A DNA stretch of 64,000 bases from an uncultured Acholeplasmatales bacterium (GTDB taxonomy: Bacteria; Bacillota_I; Bacilli_A; Acholeplasmatales; Anaeroplasmataceae): NCBI GenBank assembly GCA_944324805.1, contig CALUXS010000004.1, positions 62,001 through 126,000 of the forward strand, written 5' to 3'. A program made the translations under genes and the position numbers. The notes beneath the pieces were generated by a model. It saw only the letters and a list, made by a program, of their open reading frames with translations. It did no database searches and had not been told where the DNA came from. Shown here piece by piece: positions 1 through 7,683 of the stretch; position 1 is the stretch's first letter, and the number at the start of each line of letters is the position of its first letter.

Positions 1-530
1 AAGCTTACTAGAAGCATTAATGACGCTAAATCAACAAGTGGCGATGAAATTAAAAAACTAAATGTAACTCCACTTGATAATCCAGCCCTAGTGAAACCTA
101 TAAAAATGGGAATAGAAGAGCAGGAACAAAAAGGAGTGACAGTTCCAAGTAGCGCCCCAATAATATTTGCCTTGATTCCCTTATATTTTCCTAATATCTT
201 TTTAGTTCTTTCAGGAGGAAAATATGATTGAATATAAGAAATACCAAATATTAATACACATAACAAAATAGTAATTTTAATAAAATCATAAACAAAAAAT
301 TGGATGGCATTAGATAAAATATATTGCCACGTTCCTTCTTGGTATGTCCCTACTATTGACTTTATCGCATTACCAATAAAATTATTTAACCACTTCATAC
401 CAAAAATTTGATCACTAATAAATTGCCATGGAATCTTTGCAATCTCCCAACCTAAAAATATACCTACTAAAATGTTAACTATTATAATCAATAAAATAAT
501 TGCTAAAATAATATAAATTCTTTTTTTCAT
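1..530 (-). CDS. DUF318/ArsP-like permease, 3' end outside window
   Basis: The gene runs off the left edge, so only about 176 N-terminal residues are visible. The start ATG is at 528-530, preceded by an AAGGTG ribosome binding site. One hydrophobic segment covers about residues 4-27, a second lies near residues 78-98, and a conserved motif G-x-V-T-P-F-C-S-C-S-S-I-P-I-F follows near residues 123-140. That Cys-rich motif is characteristic of the DUF318 permease family (PF03773), which includes ArsP-type organoarsenical or metalloid permeases. The gene lies directly downstream of an ArsR-family repressor on the same strand, with a copy of the repressor's putative operator 19 bases before the start. 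I infer metal- or arsenic-inducible efflux; the substrate is not proven by sequence. Confidence 0.8.
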   Translation of the reverse strand, partial: MKKRIYIILAIILLIIIVNILVGIFLGWEIAKIPWQFISDQIFGMKWLNNFIGNAIKSIVGTYQEGTWQYILSNAIQFFVYDFIKITILLCVLIFGISYIQSYFPPERTKKILGKYKGIKANIIGALLGTVTPFCSCSSIPIFIGFTRAGLSSGVTFSFLISSPLVDLASLMLLVS

Positions 531-548
531 ACTTTTCACCTTTTTCAC

Positions 549-564
549 ATTGATATATATCAAT
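549..564. promoter_or_regulatory. Putative ArsR operator (permease side)
   Basis: Perfect 16-bp palindrome ATTGATAT-ATATCAAT just upstream of the permease start. It matches two sites upstream of the arsR-like gene (899-914 and 929-944) in the ATTGA-N6-TCAAT pattern. Confidence 0.6.
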
Positions 565-572
565 ATATTTTT

Positions 573-597
573 CAAAATAAAAAGCCTTAAGGCTTTT
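573..597 (-). terminator. Terminator overlapping end of arsR-like gene
   Basis: Read on the minus strand, AAAAGCC-TTAA-GGCTTTT is followed by ATTTT. The stop codon of the repressor lies inside the loop. Because a permease operator follows, this may be a partial terminator that separates the two genes. Confidence 0.5.
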
Positions 598-883
598 GAC
601 AATCTGAATCACATTTACAAATAGATTGTAAAAAAATTGCTAACTCACAAATTTTTTTATTATTTAGGCTATAATATGACCATTTACCTTCTTTTCTTAC
701 ATAAACAATTTCTGCTTCTACAAGAAGCTTCATGTGATGTGATAATGTCCCTTGAGTTATTTCTAACTCCTCTAAAATACGGCACGCACATATTGTTTTA
801 TTTTTAGCTATTATTTGTAATATTTTTAGTCTAGTATTATCATTTATCAAGCTAATTCGTTTTAGAAATTCAAAGTTATCCAT
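587..883 (-). CDS. ArsR/SmtB-family metal-responsive repressor
   Basis: A 98-residue winged-helix repressor. The ATG at 883 is chosen because GAGGTG lies 7 bases upstream; an upstream in-frame start would lack a site and place extra residues inside the operator region. The DNA-recognition part reads EITQGTLSHHMKLL. Immediately before it is I-C-A-C-R-I-L-E-E-L, a Cys-x-Cys pair in the position where As(III)/Sb(III)-sensing ArsR proteins bind metalloid. A second cluster, C-K-C-D-S-D-C, closes the C-terminus and could supply further ligands. Two palindromic sites in its own promoter indicate autorepression, and a third precedes the downstream permease. Family assignment is firm; arsenic rather than another thiophilic metal is inferred. 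Confidence 0.85.
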   Translation of the reverse strand: MDNFEFLKRISLINDNTRLKILQIIAKNKTICACRILEELEITQGTLSHHMKLLVEAEIVYVRKEGKWSYYSLNNKKICELAIFLQSICKCDSDCQKP

Positions 884-898
884 CGTACAACACCTCAT

Positions 899-944
899 AT
901 TGATATACATCAATATAATAACATTTAGATTGATTGCTGTCAAT
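899..944 (-). promoter_or_regulatory. arsR-like promoter with two operators
   Basis: On the minus strand, -35 TTGACA (938-943) and -10 TATTAT (915-920) are separated by 17 bp. Operator ATTGATTGCTGTCAAT (929-944) covers the -35 and operator ATTGATATACATCAAT (899-914) sits at the start of the transcript. Occupation of either would block the polymerase. Confidence 0.65.
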
Positions 945-954
945 ATATAGTAAT

Positions 955-983
955 TAAAAAAAGCTGCCTAATCAAGGCAGCTA
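955..983 (-). terminator. Terminator of the Pr6Pr-like gene
   Basis: AGCTGCC (962-968) pairs with GGCAGCT (976-982); a run of seven T follows on the minus strand. Confidence 0.8.
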
Positions 984-985
984 TC

Positions 986-1669
986 TTAAAGAGCTTTTTT
1001 AAATTCAAGTTTAAACTTTTTATTTTCTAGGTACACCTTATCCCATAAGTAGAACAAATATCCAATAAATACAAATGCAATAACTAAAATACTTACCCAA
1101 GTTAATACTCCACTAAACCCAATTTCTTTAACATTTAAAAAGAAATATGGATAAATAGTTCCTGCATAATCACTAGGTAAAATAGCTCCTCTGATTAAAA
1201 TAAATGCTACATATAGCAAAGGTAAAACTGTTGATAATAAAGGATCATACCATCTAACACTTTGCTTAGCATCAAATAAAATAAAATCAATTACAACCAT
1301 TAAAGGGCAAATAATGTGTTTAGTTAAATTTCCTAAATTATTCCAACCAGATTCAAACATATTATCTGCTAGAATAAAATTATAAACAATAAATGTAACT
1401 AAAATAATAATTGTTGTATAAAATTTTAATCCGACTATTTTATCATTGCATCCCTTAATTTCTCCTTTAGTTATATGTTGATAAGTAGCTAACCATACTA
1501 CAAACATAACACCAAAAGCTAAAAAATTTGAAAGAGATGTATAATAAATAAAACATTCTAGATTCGGATTTTGACCAGCAAATAAACCAAAGCTTTCAAT
1601 AATTCCAAATACACTTATAGTCAAAAAAATTGTTCTATAGACAAGTTGTACCATTCTATTTTTTATCAT
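986..1669 (-). CDS. Pr6Pr-like integral membrane protein
   Basis: 227 residues with about six hydrophobic segments and few soluble loops. The N-terminal half, with a Y-Y-T-x-L-S-N pattern after the first segment (near residue 43), resembles the Pr6Pr family of six-helix membrane proteins, whose function is unknown. The start is supported by GGAGGCGAG 6 bases upstream. It has its own promoter, in which a long inverted repeat overlaps the spacer and -10 (see 1688-1719), so it is probably switched by a repressor. Its own terminator follows. No neighbour explains its role. Confidence 0.6.
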   Translation of the reverse strand: MIKNRMVQLVYRTIFLTISVFGIIESFGLFAGQNPNLECFIYYTSLSNFLAFGVMFVVWLATYQHITKGEIKGCNDKIVGLKFYTTIIILVTFIVYNFILADNMFESGWNNLGNLTKHIICPLMVVIDFILFDAKQSVRWYDPLLSTVLPLLYVAFILIRGAILPSDYAGTIYPYFFLNVKEIGFSGVLTWVSILVIAFVFIGYLFYLWDKVYLENKKFKLEFKKAL

Positions 1670-1687
1670 AACTCTCGCCTCCGCGAG

Positions 1688-1719
1688 ATATTATATCGGA
1701 AATTGATATAATATGTCAA
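1688..1719 (-). promoter_or_regulatory. Promoter with overlapping palindrome
   Basis: -35 TTGACA (1714-1719), 18-bp spacer, -10 TATAAT (1690-1695). A perfect inverted repeat ATATTATATC (1688-1697) / GATATAATAT (1705-1714) with a 7-base centre covers the -10 and most of the spacer. This is a likely repressor operator of unknown owner. Confidence 0.6.
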
Positions 1720-1744
1720 GCATAATTTACATTGATAAATAACT

Positions 1745-2320
1745 TCATTTATTTATACCAACTCTTTTTAATAATTTATGATAAATAAAAAGCATATCTT
1801 TTTCTGAAACAACTGAATCTAAATCTTCTATTTTAAACCAACCTATTGCACTATTTTCATCAGGTTTTATCCTTATTGGAAGTTTATTATCAGCTTCAAA
1901 AATATAACTGACATTTAAATGAGTATGACAAGTAACATAATTACCATTTTTTAAATGATTATTAACCGGTAATATTTCAATAGAAGCAATGCCGTTATGT
2001 ATAAGTGAATAATCTTTTAAACCTGTCTCTTCTTCTATTTCCTTTTTTATAACTTGAAAAAAATCACATTCACCATCATTGTGTCCACCAAACCAACCAT
2101 ATGATTTATAAATATTATGATAGCCTAAAAGAATTTCTTTTTTATCTTTACTTAAAATTATGGCTGAACTAGAAAAATGATACAATTTAGATTTTCTTAC
2201 AAAAGCATTTGTTCCATCTTTTTTCAAAACATCTAAAAATACATTTTTAGCTTCTACTTCAAAATCATCCTGTGGAATATATTTTTCTATACTATCAATA
2301 GCATCATCTAAAGAACACAT
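1745..2320 (-). CDS. Nudix hydrolase
   Basis: 191 residues when started at the ATG at 2320, which has AGGATGG about 9 bases upstream; the in-frame ATG at 2338 lies before that site. A Nudix-like box is visible as G-G-H-N-D-G-E ... K-E-I-E-E-E-T-G-L around residues 93-116, with the K-E-x-x-E-E metal ligands intact but the spacing after the first Glu one residue longer than the canonical pattern. Such enzymes hydrolyse nucleoside diphosphate-linked compounds; the substrate cannot be read from sequence. It follows mgtA on the same strand with only a short gap and may be co-transcribed with it. Confidence 0.8.
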   Translation of the reverse strand: MCSLDDAIDSIEKYIPQDDFEVEAKNVFLDVLKKDGTNAFVRKSKLYHFSSSAIILSKDKKEILLGYHNIYKSYGWFGGHNDGECDFFQVIKKEIEEETGLKDYSLIHNGIASIEILPVNNHLKNGNYVTCHTHLNVSYIFEADNKLPIRIKPDENSAIGWFKIEDLDSVVSEKDMLFIYHKLLKRVGINK

Positions 2321-2353
2321 ATTAGTTACCATCCTCATTTATTTTTAAATATT

Positions 2354-4951
2354 TTATAGCAAAGATTTAAATCTTTCAACATATAAATACTTTACTAATG
2401 AAACTAAAGCAAAGTACATTGCAACAATTCCAACAAGATAAATATAAAATTCTCCTGGCAAAGCTGCAAAGCCTAACTTATCGCCTAACTTTGTGTAAGG
2501 CAAAATAGTCAAGGAAATAACTCCTAAAAGTGAACAAACAATTAATGGTTTGCTAGGCATTGAACCAACAAATGGTATTTTTTCAGTTCTTATGAAATGA
2601 ACAACAAAAGTTTGTGTCCACATTGATTCAATAAACCAACCTGCGTGGAAAACTGCAATAAACAATGCTTGATTAATACCATCACCATAATATCCACCAC
2701 CAGATACATGTGGACATATAACAAAGTAAAGCAAAAGATAGGTCAAGATATCAAATACTGAACTAACAGGCCCCATCCATAACATAAATCTTTTTAGATC
2801 TCTAGCATCCCACTTACGAGGTGATAAAATACATTTTTCATCAACATTATCCCAAGGTAATGCCATTGAAGAAATATCATACACCAAATTTAGTAATAAA
2901 AGCTGTAAAGATAACATTGGTAAAAATGGTAAGAAGGCACTAGCAGCTAAAACTGATAGCATATTCCCAAAATTTGATGAAGCTGTCATTTTGATATACT
3001 TCATCATATTAACATATATTTTTCTTCCTTCAATAATTCCTTCTTCTAATACCATTAAATCATTTTCTAATAGTACAACTTCGGCAACGTCCTTAGCAAT
3101 ATCTTGAGCTTTATCTACTGAAATAGGAACATCAGCCATTTTAAGCGCAGGAACATCATTTATTCCATCACCCATAAAACCAACTGTATGTCCATTCTTC
3201 TTTAAAGCAGAAACAATTTGTTCTTTTTGTTTAGGTGTAAGCTTAGCAAAAACTTGATACTTTTCTACATTCAAAGAAAAATCAACTTCATTCCATTTTG
3301 CTATTTCAACTCCATCAATAGCCTTTACATTTTTCAAACCAATTTCTTTACATACAAAAATTGTATTTTCCTTAGTATCTCCTGTTAAAATTTTTACATC
3401 TACACCATATTTTTTTAAAGCTTTTATAGCTTTATATGCTGATTTTTTTGGTTCATCAGAAAAAGTAAGTAATCCTACTAAAATCAAATTATTTTCATAT
3501 TTAAAATCATAATCAATATTATCATTCAAATCATTTCTAATAGCTACTGCTAAAACTCTTTTTCCTTCTTTTAAAAAACGTATATTTAACTCATTTAGCC
3601 TATTAATATTTTCATCATTAATTGGCTTAATAACGCCATTATCATAAATACTACTAGAACGAGAAATAACCTCGTTAAATGCTCCTTTAGTAATGGATAT
3701 TGCTTTATTATCTAATTTACCAAAGACGCTAAGCATTCTTCTTTCAAAATCATAAGGCACTTCACCTAAACAAACAAAATCATCAGCTTTATTTTTTTCT
3801 AAAATTGCCTCATCTAAGGGGTTTTGATATCCATTTTGATAATAAGCATTAATTGAAGCATATTTTAATACCTCGATTGCCTCATTTCCATTAACATCAA
3901 GATAATCAATAAGTTCCATATGATTATTTGTTAAAGTTCCTGTTTTATCAGTACAAAGTATATCCATTGCTCCAAAATTTTGGATTACATTCATATTTTT
4001 AATAATTGTCTTTTTCTTACCCATTTGTGTACTACCCTTTGCTAAGCATGTAGTAACAATCATAGGAAGCATTTCAGGAGTTAATCCAACCGCAATTGCA
4101 ATTGCGAACAAAAATGCACTCAACCAATTCTTAGTTGTAAAACCATTTAATAAAAAGACAATAGGAACCATTACTAACATAAAAGAAATTAATAATTTAG
4201 AAACACGTGCAATTCCTTTTTCAAAGCTAGTAGCTTCTTTTTTCTTATTCAAACTTTTAGACATTTCGCCATAAAAAGTATCCTTGCATAGTCTAACTAC
4301 TATTCCTTTAGCATGGCCACTTTTAACCACACTACCCATAAAAGCTATATTTTTAGAATCTAATAAATTATCTGCATAATCTGGTAAAGAGTTTTTTAAT
4401 ACTGCCTCACTTTCACCAGTCAATGCTGATTCATCTACATAGAATTGATTTTCTGCAATTATTCTTACATCGGCAGGTAGAATTTCTCCTACTGATAGTA
4501 GTACTAAATCACCAATCACTAACTTTTCAGAGGGAATCGTCATTTCTAAACCATTTCTTTTTATTCGTACTTTATTTTCAATCATTTTAGCTAAACTCTT
4601 AAATGCCTTAGCAGATTTATGATCCTGAATTATTCTAATCAAAGTACTTAGAGTAACCATTGTTATAATTATGAAAACTGTAGTAAAATCTTTTTCAGAC
4701 GCATAAATAACATCAGTAAATAACGAAATTGTTGCTAAACCTAACAAAATAAGATTAAACGGATTAAAGATTGCCTTTATAATCAAAAAGATTAAACTAT
4801 CTTTTTTTCTTTTTGGCATTTCATTAGTTCCAAATTGCTCTTGTTTTAAAACAACCTCTTCTAAAGAAAGTCCCTCCATACTTGTTTCTAAATAATTAAC
4901 ACACTCAGAAACACTCATTTTTTTTAGTTCATTAATATTAATTTTTTTCAT
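2354..4951 (-). CDS. mgtA: Magnesium-importing P-type ATPase
   Basis: 865 residues, normal for MgtA/MgtB (type IIIB P-type ATPases), which import Mg2+ across the cytoplasmic membrane. Visible motifs are A-L-T-G-E-S in the actuator domain near residue 177, the phosphorylation loop C-T-D-K-T-G-T-L-T near residue 335, and the hinge G-D-G-I-N-D-V-P-A-L near residue 597. Paired hydrophobic helices sit at residues 52-105 and 250-300, with a C-terminal bundle after about 660. The start has AGGAGG 8 bases upstream. Transcription begins 370 bases upstream and passes an M-box riboswitch, a terminator and a 29-codon leader ORF, so expression is expected to rise when Mg2+ is scarce. Confidence 0.97.
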   Translation of the reverse strand: MKKININELKKMSVSECVNYLETSMEGLSLEEVVLKQEQFGTNEMPKRKKDSLIFLIIKAIFNPFNLILLGLATISLFTDVIYASEKDFTTVFIIITMVTLSTLIRIIQDHKSAKAFKSLAKMIENKVRIKRNGLEMTIPSEKLVIGDLVLLSVGEILPADVRIIAENQFYVDESALTGESEAVLKNSLPDYADNLLDSKNIAFMGSVVKSGHAKGIVVRLCKDTFYGEMSKSLNKKKEATSFEKGIARVSKLLISFMLVMVPIVFLLNGFTTKNWLSAFLFAIAIAVGLTPEMLPMIVTTCLAKGSTQMGKKKTIIKNMNVIQNFGAMDILCTDKTGTLTNNHMELIDYLDVNGNEAIEVLKYASINAYYQNGYQNPLDEAILEKNKADDFVCLGEVPYDFERRMLSVFGKLDNKAISITKGAFNEVISRSSSIYDNGVIKPINDENINRLNELNIRFLKEGKRVLAVAIRNDLNDNIDYDFKYENNLILVGLLTFSDEPKKSAYKAIKALKKYGVDVKILTGDTKENTIFVCKEIGLKNVKAIDGVEIAKWNEVDFSLNVEKYQVFAKLTPKQKEQIVSALKKNGHTVGFMGDGINDVPALKMADVPISVDKAQDIAKDVAEVVLLENDLMVLEEGIIEGRKIYVNMMKYIKMTASSNFGNMLSVLAASAFLPFLPMLSLQLLLLNLVYDISSMALPWDNVDEKCILSPRKWDARDLKRFMLWMGPVSSVFDILTYLLLYFVICPHVSGGGYYGDGINQALFIAVFHAGWFIESMWTQTFVVHFIRTEKIPFVGSMPSKPLIVCSLLGVISLTILPYTKLGDKLGFAALPGEFYIYLVGIVAMYFALVSLVKYLYVERFKSLL

Positions 4952-4983
4952 TTCCTGTACCTCCTATTAAAACTACTAAAGAA

Positions 4984-5079
4984 AGTACGGGCCTATACAA
5001 TAGGCTATTTATTTAAAACAAAGCCAAATAAACACTTATTCAACTTTGCTTTCGGGTCCCTAGGTATAGGCCCGCTACT
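4984..5079 (-). promoter_or_regulatory. Long hairpin in the mgtA leader
   Basis: Arms 5064-5079 and 4984-4998 pair over 15 bp (AGTA/TACT plus CGGGCCTATAC/GTATAGGCCCG) with one bulged G. A smaller stem-loop inside (CAAAG...CTTTG, with AATAA/TTATT within) lies in the loop. The 5' arm is made of codons 6-11 of the leader ORF and the 3' arm begins after its stop, so a ribosome on the ORF would keep the hairpin open. It lacks a T-run and so is not a plain terminator. Confidence 0.7.
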
Positions 5080-5094
5080 ACTTCCTGTATCCAT
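5005..5094 (-). CDS. 29-codon leader peptide of mgtA
   Basis: A small ORF lies between the M-box terminator and mgtA. ATG at 5092-5094 is preceded by AGAAGGAGG at a 10-base spacing, a strong ribosome binding site; the stop is TAG at 5005-5007. The peptide begins MDTGSSSGPIPRDPKAKLNK and ends with a short hydrophobic stretch, CLFGFVLNK. Residues 9-14 (P-I-P-R-D-P) are proline-rich with an acidic residue. This recalls the proline/acidic start of Salmonella MgtL, the leader whose translation responds to Mg2+. The ORF and its ribosome binding site are seen directly. Action as a Mg2+- or translation-sensing leader is inferred; a small functional membrane peptide is the alternative. Confidence 0.65.
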   Translation of the reverse strand: MDTGSSSGPIPRDPKAKLNKCLFGFVLNK

Positions 5095-5125
5095 CTAGCT
5101 TTGTCCTCCTTCTAAATATTTGCAT

Positions 5126-5152
5126 AAAAAAACCGTCATCAAACGATGACGG
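5126..5152 (-). terminator. M-box-controlled intrinsic terminator
   Basis: CCGTCATC (5133-5140) pairs with GATGACGG (5145-5152), followed by seven T on the minus strand. It lies 18 bases after the M-box aptamer, and its 5' half resembles the aptamer's closing strand (ACGATGG), as expected for a riboswitch expression platform. Confidence 0.9.
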
Positions 5153-5169
5153 AAAACTTATGATTTCAA

Positions 5170-5318
5170 CCATCGTCTGAGCTTTGACTCGAGAGGGCGG
5201 TGAAATTACATTATGCTAAACCTTATTTTCGATTAAGCCTGTTCAAACCAACTAATGATGTCTCCATCATTTCGCGGCAGTAATCCATATCCCTCAAGTA
5301 GCCTTACCTACCGATTTT
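5170..5318 (-). ncRNA. M-box (ykoK leader) Mg2+ riboswitch
   Basis: On the minus strand the element opens with AATCGGTAGGTAAGGCTACT and closes with GTCAAAGCTCAGACGATGG. These match the M-box signatures GUUAGGUGAGGCU and GCUAAAGCUCUACGA. ACTTGAGGG near the start pairs with CCCTCTCGAGT near the end, and ATTACTGCCG matches the GCUGCUGCC internal segment. M-box aptamers bind Mg2+ and favour termination when it is abundant. Its position before mgtA, followed at once by a terminator, confirms the assignment. Confidence 0.92.
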
Positions 5319-5332
5319 CTTATTGCCTCTAC

Positions 5333-5361
5333 ATTATAGTAATTGAAATATCTTTTGTCAA
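5333..5361 (-). promoter_or_regulatory. mgtA sigma-A promoter
   Basis: Consensus -35 TTGACA (5356-5361), 17-bp spacer and consensus -10 TATAAT (5333-5338). This sets the transcript start near 5326, just before the M-box. Control must therefore be mainly after initiation. Confidence 0.9.
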
Positions 5362-5370
5362 CCCCTTATT

Positions 5371-6705
5371 TTATAACATTTTTTCTTCTATCTTTAAATA
5401 TTGACGATTGAAAAATAAAAGCGTAACTAGTAATGTAAGTAGCTCCGCAAAAGGAACTGCTAAAAATAAACCATCTACCTTTAATAAAATTACCATTATG
5501 AACATTCCTAAAACAATAAATACTAGTGTTCTCATAAAAGAAATTATAGCAGATGTCTTACCATCAGATAATGATGTGAATAGAGCTGAATTATATATAT
5601 TCAGTCCTGAAAATAAAAATGAAATTGAAAATAGATGCATTCCTCTAATAATTAGTTCTTCTATTTCTTTATCATTATCTGAAAATGCCACGCCAAGAAT
5701 ATTAGATGAAAAGTTTGCTAATAAAAATATTATTATTGATACACTTATTACAAAAATAAAGCTTTTATTTCTTATATGACGTAAGTACCTACTATTTTTA
5801 GCACCAAAATGATAACTAAAAACTGGAGCTACACCTATAGAATACCCCATAAAAAATGAATTCATAACAAACTGAGCATATAAAATTGCTGTTATAGCAG
5901 CAACTCCTTTATTTCCTACCAATTTCATCATTAATATATTAAACAAAAATGTAATAACTGCTGATGATAAATTAGTTACCATTTCTGATGAACCATTTAT
6001 CATACTATCTAATATCCATTTAAAATTAAACTTTGGCTTATAAAAAGACAAACCATTTTTATTAAATAGAAAGAAAAATATCCCTGCAAGTGCGGTTATT
6101 GAATAACCAATAACTGTTGCTAAACTAGCGCCAACAACTCCCATAGAAAGAGGTCCCATAAATAAATAATCTAAAAACATATTGGCAAGACCTGATAATA
6201 TGGTAAAGGAAAGACCTAATTTAGGCTTTGATGCCACAACAAAAAAACTTTGAAAAAGTGCCTGTAAAACAGCTGCAGGAGCAAACAATAGTATTATTCT
6301 TATATACTTGTATGCATAATCATAAGTATCAATATCGGTTCCTAAAAAAGCTAATATAGGCTTTATAAAAACCATAATCACTAGTACAAATAAAACTATT
6401 AAAATGAGCGCACTTAATGTAATTAAACTAAAACATGATTTAGCTTCATTTACCCTTCTTTCACCTAATAGCTTGCCAACAAGCGCACTACCACCTGTGG
6501 CAAACATAATACCAATTGCATACATTAATCCCATTAAAGGATAAACAATATTTAATGCTGATAAAGCATTATGTCCTACATATTTTGAAACAAAAAATCC
6601 ATCAACAATTGTATAAGATGACATGAATACCATCATAATAATTGATGGAATAGCAAATTTAAATAAACCAAAAAAACTTAGTTCTTTTTCGATTGCCTTA
6701 CTCAT
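5371..6705 (-). CDS. MATE-family multidrug/toxin efflux transporter
   Basis: 444 residues, the normal MATE length, with about 12 hydrophobic segments arranged as two related halves. The N-terminal half carries the family pattern around V-D-G-F-F-V-S-K-Y-V-G (residues 34-44) and G-G-S-A-L-V-G-K-L-L-G-E (near residue 71). MATE proteins export cationic drugs or toxins in exchange for Na+ or H+. The start has GAGGAGGG 5 bases upstream. Transcription comes from a MerR-type promoter in the intergenic region shared with the divergent merR-like gene, so the transporter is probably induced by its own substrates. The true substrate is unknown. Confidence 0.93.
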   Translation of the reverse strand: MSKAIEKELSFFGLFKFAIPSIIMMVFMSSYTIVDGFFVSKYVGHNALSALNIVYPLMGLMYAIGIMFATGGSALVGKLLGERRVNEAKSCFSLITLSALILIVLFVLVIMVFIKPILAFLGTDIDTYDYAYKYIRIILLFAPAAVLQALFQSFFVVASKPKLGLSFTILSGLANMFLDYLFMGPLSMGVVGASLATVIGYSITALAGIFFFLFNKNGLSFYKPKFNFKWILDSMINGSSEMVTNLSSAVITFLFNILMMKLVGNKGVAAITAILYAQFVMNSFFMGYSIGVAPVFSYHFGAKNSRYLRHIRNKSFIFVISVSIIIFLLANFSSNILGVAFSDNDKEIEELIIRGMHLFSISFLFSGLNIYNSALFTSLSDGKTSAIISFMRTLVFIVLGMFIMVILLKVDGLFLAVPFAELLTLLVTLLFFNRQYLKIEEKML

Positions 6706-6718
6706 AATATCCCTCCTC

Positions 6719-6769
6719 TTGTCAATTCATACTTAATGAGTATAATCTATAGTGTAACACTATAGTCAA
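6719..6769. promoter_or_regulatory. Divergent MerR-type promoter pair with dyad operator
   Basis: For the MATE gene (minus strand): -35 TTGACT (6764-6769), 19-bp spacer, -10 TATACT (6739-6744). The spacer holds a perfect dyad CTATAGTGT (6747-6755) / ACACTATAG (6757-6765). A 19-bp spacer with a central dyad is the hallmark of MerR-activated promoters. On the plus strand, TTGTCA (6719-6724), 16 bp and TATAAT (6741-6746) could serve the regulator, so binding would also autoregulate it. Confidence 0.88.
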
Positions 6770-6780
6770 GGGGTATTTAT

Positions 6781-7581
6781 ATGCAAGATAAAAATTATTT
6801 GACAACTAATGAATTTGCCAAGTTATTTGGAATTACTAAACACACTTTGTTTCATTACGATGAAATAGGTCTTTTTAAACCTGCCTACACAAACGATAAA
6901 GGTTATAGATTCTATCATATTTTTCAGTATGATACTTTAGATACTATTTTAGATTTAAGAAATATTGGAATGAGTCTAGCAGAAATAAAAGACTATCTAG
7001 ATAATAAATCAACTGATAATCTATTTAAATTATACAAGGATCAAATTAATAAAATAGATAAGCGAATTCAAAAATTAAAAGAGATTAAAAAGAACTTGCT
7101 TTTTATGGATAGTGAACTAAAACTTGCTTTAGAAAATAAAAATAAAATAACAATTCAGGATATCCCTGAAGAGTATATATTTCTTTCTAAACCTGTAACA
7201 TCTTCTACACTTCTATCTTTTAATGAGCTCTTAAGTGAACTAATTGCAGAACATGAAGATATTCCGATTAAAAGTATTTTAGGAATTAAACTATTAAGTG
7301 TAGAGGCACTAAATGGAAATGTAAATGGAAAATTACAAAGTTATATAAAATGCTTGAATAAAGAAAAAAATTCAATTACAAGACCAGGCGGAAAATACAT
7401 AGTAGCCTATTTTGAAAGCGACTATGATAATCTTCCTTCACATTATTTAAAATTAGCAAAATTTATTGAAGATAATAATCTAAAAATTGACGAAAACATT
7501 TACGAAGAATTAGTAATAGGAGATTGGGCAGTTAATGAAGAAAAAAAGAATATTCGCAAAATTTTAATAAAAATTGAATAA
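6781..7581 (+). CDS. MerR-family transcriptional activator
   Basis: 266 residues. The N-terminal winged HTH (about residues 6-75) shows [21 protein letters not shown] and K-G-Y-R-F-Y, typical of MerR. A coiled dimerisation helix (about residues 80-118) follows, then a domain of about 150 residues in the position of the GyrI-like ligand-binding domain of BmrR-type drug sensors. AAGGGG precedes the start by 7 bases. It is divergent from the MATE exporter and shares with it the 19-bp-spacer promoter, so it is almost certainly the exporter's activator. The inducing ligand is unknown. Confidence 0.9.
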   Translation: MQDKNYLTTNEFAKLFGITKHTLFHYDEIGLFKPAYTNDKGYRFYHIFQYDTLDTILDLRNIGMSLAEIKDYLDNKSTDNLFKLYKDQINKIDKRIQKLKEIKKNLLFMDSELKLALENKNKITIQDIPEEYIFLSKPVTSSTLLSFNELLSELIAEHEDIPIKSILGIKLLSVEALNGNVNGKLQSYIKCLNKEKNSITRPGGKYIVAYFESDYDNLPSHYLKLAKFIEDNNLKIDENIYEELVIGDWAVNEEKKNIRKILIKIE

Positions 7582-7618
7582 AAAATAATAGTAAAAGCGC
7601 TCTTATTTTAAAAAATGA

Positions 7619-7664
7619 TTGACAGTATGTTTTTATCATTATACTAACAATGTAAGCGTTTACT
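7619..7664 (+). promoter_or_regulatory. Pectinesterase promoter with LacI/CcpA-type site
   Basis: -35 TTGACA (7619-7624) and -10 TATACT (7640-7645) with a short 15-bp spacer. TGTAAGCGTTTACT (7651-7664), a LacI/CcpA-type (cre-like) palindrome, lies at the expected transcript start. The same core occurs at 43092-43105 in the alpha-glucan region. Confidence 0.6.
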
Positions 7665-7683
7665 AGTGGAAAAGGAGAATATT

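Noticed and set aside
4984-5079. Long hairpin in the mgtA leader as a second terminator
   Set aside because: No T-run follows, and one arm is codons of the leader ORF. Better viewed as a translation-sensitive structure.
7588-7606. AAAAGCGCTCTT as another cre-like site
   Set aside because: Too far from consensus; listed sites are clearly better.
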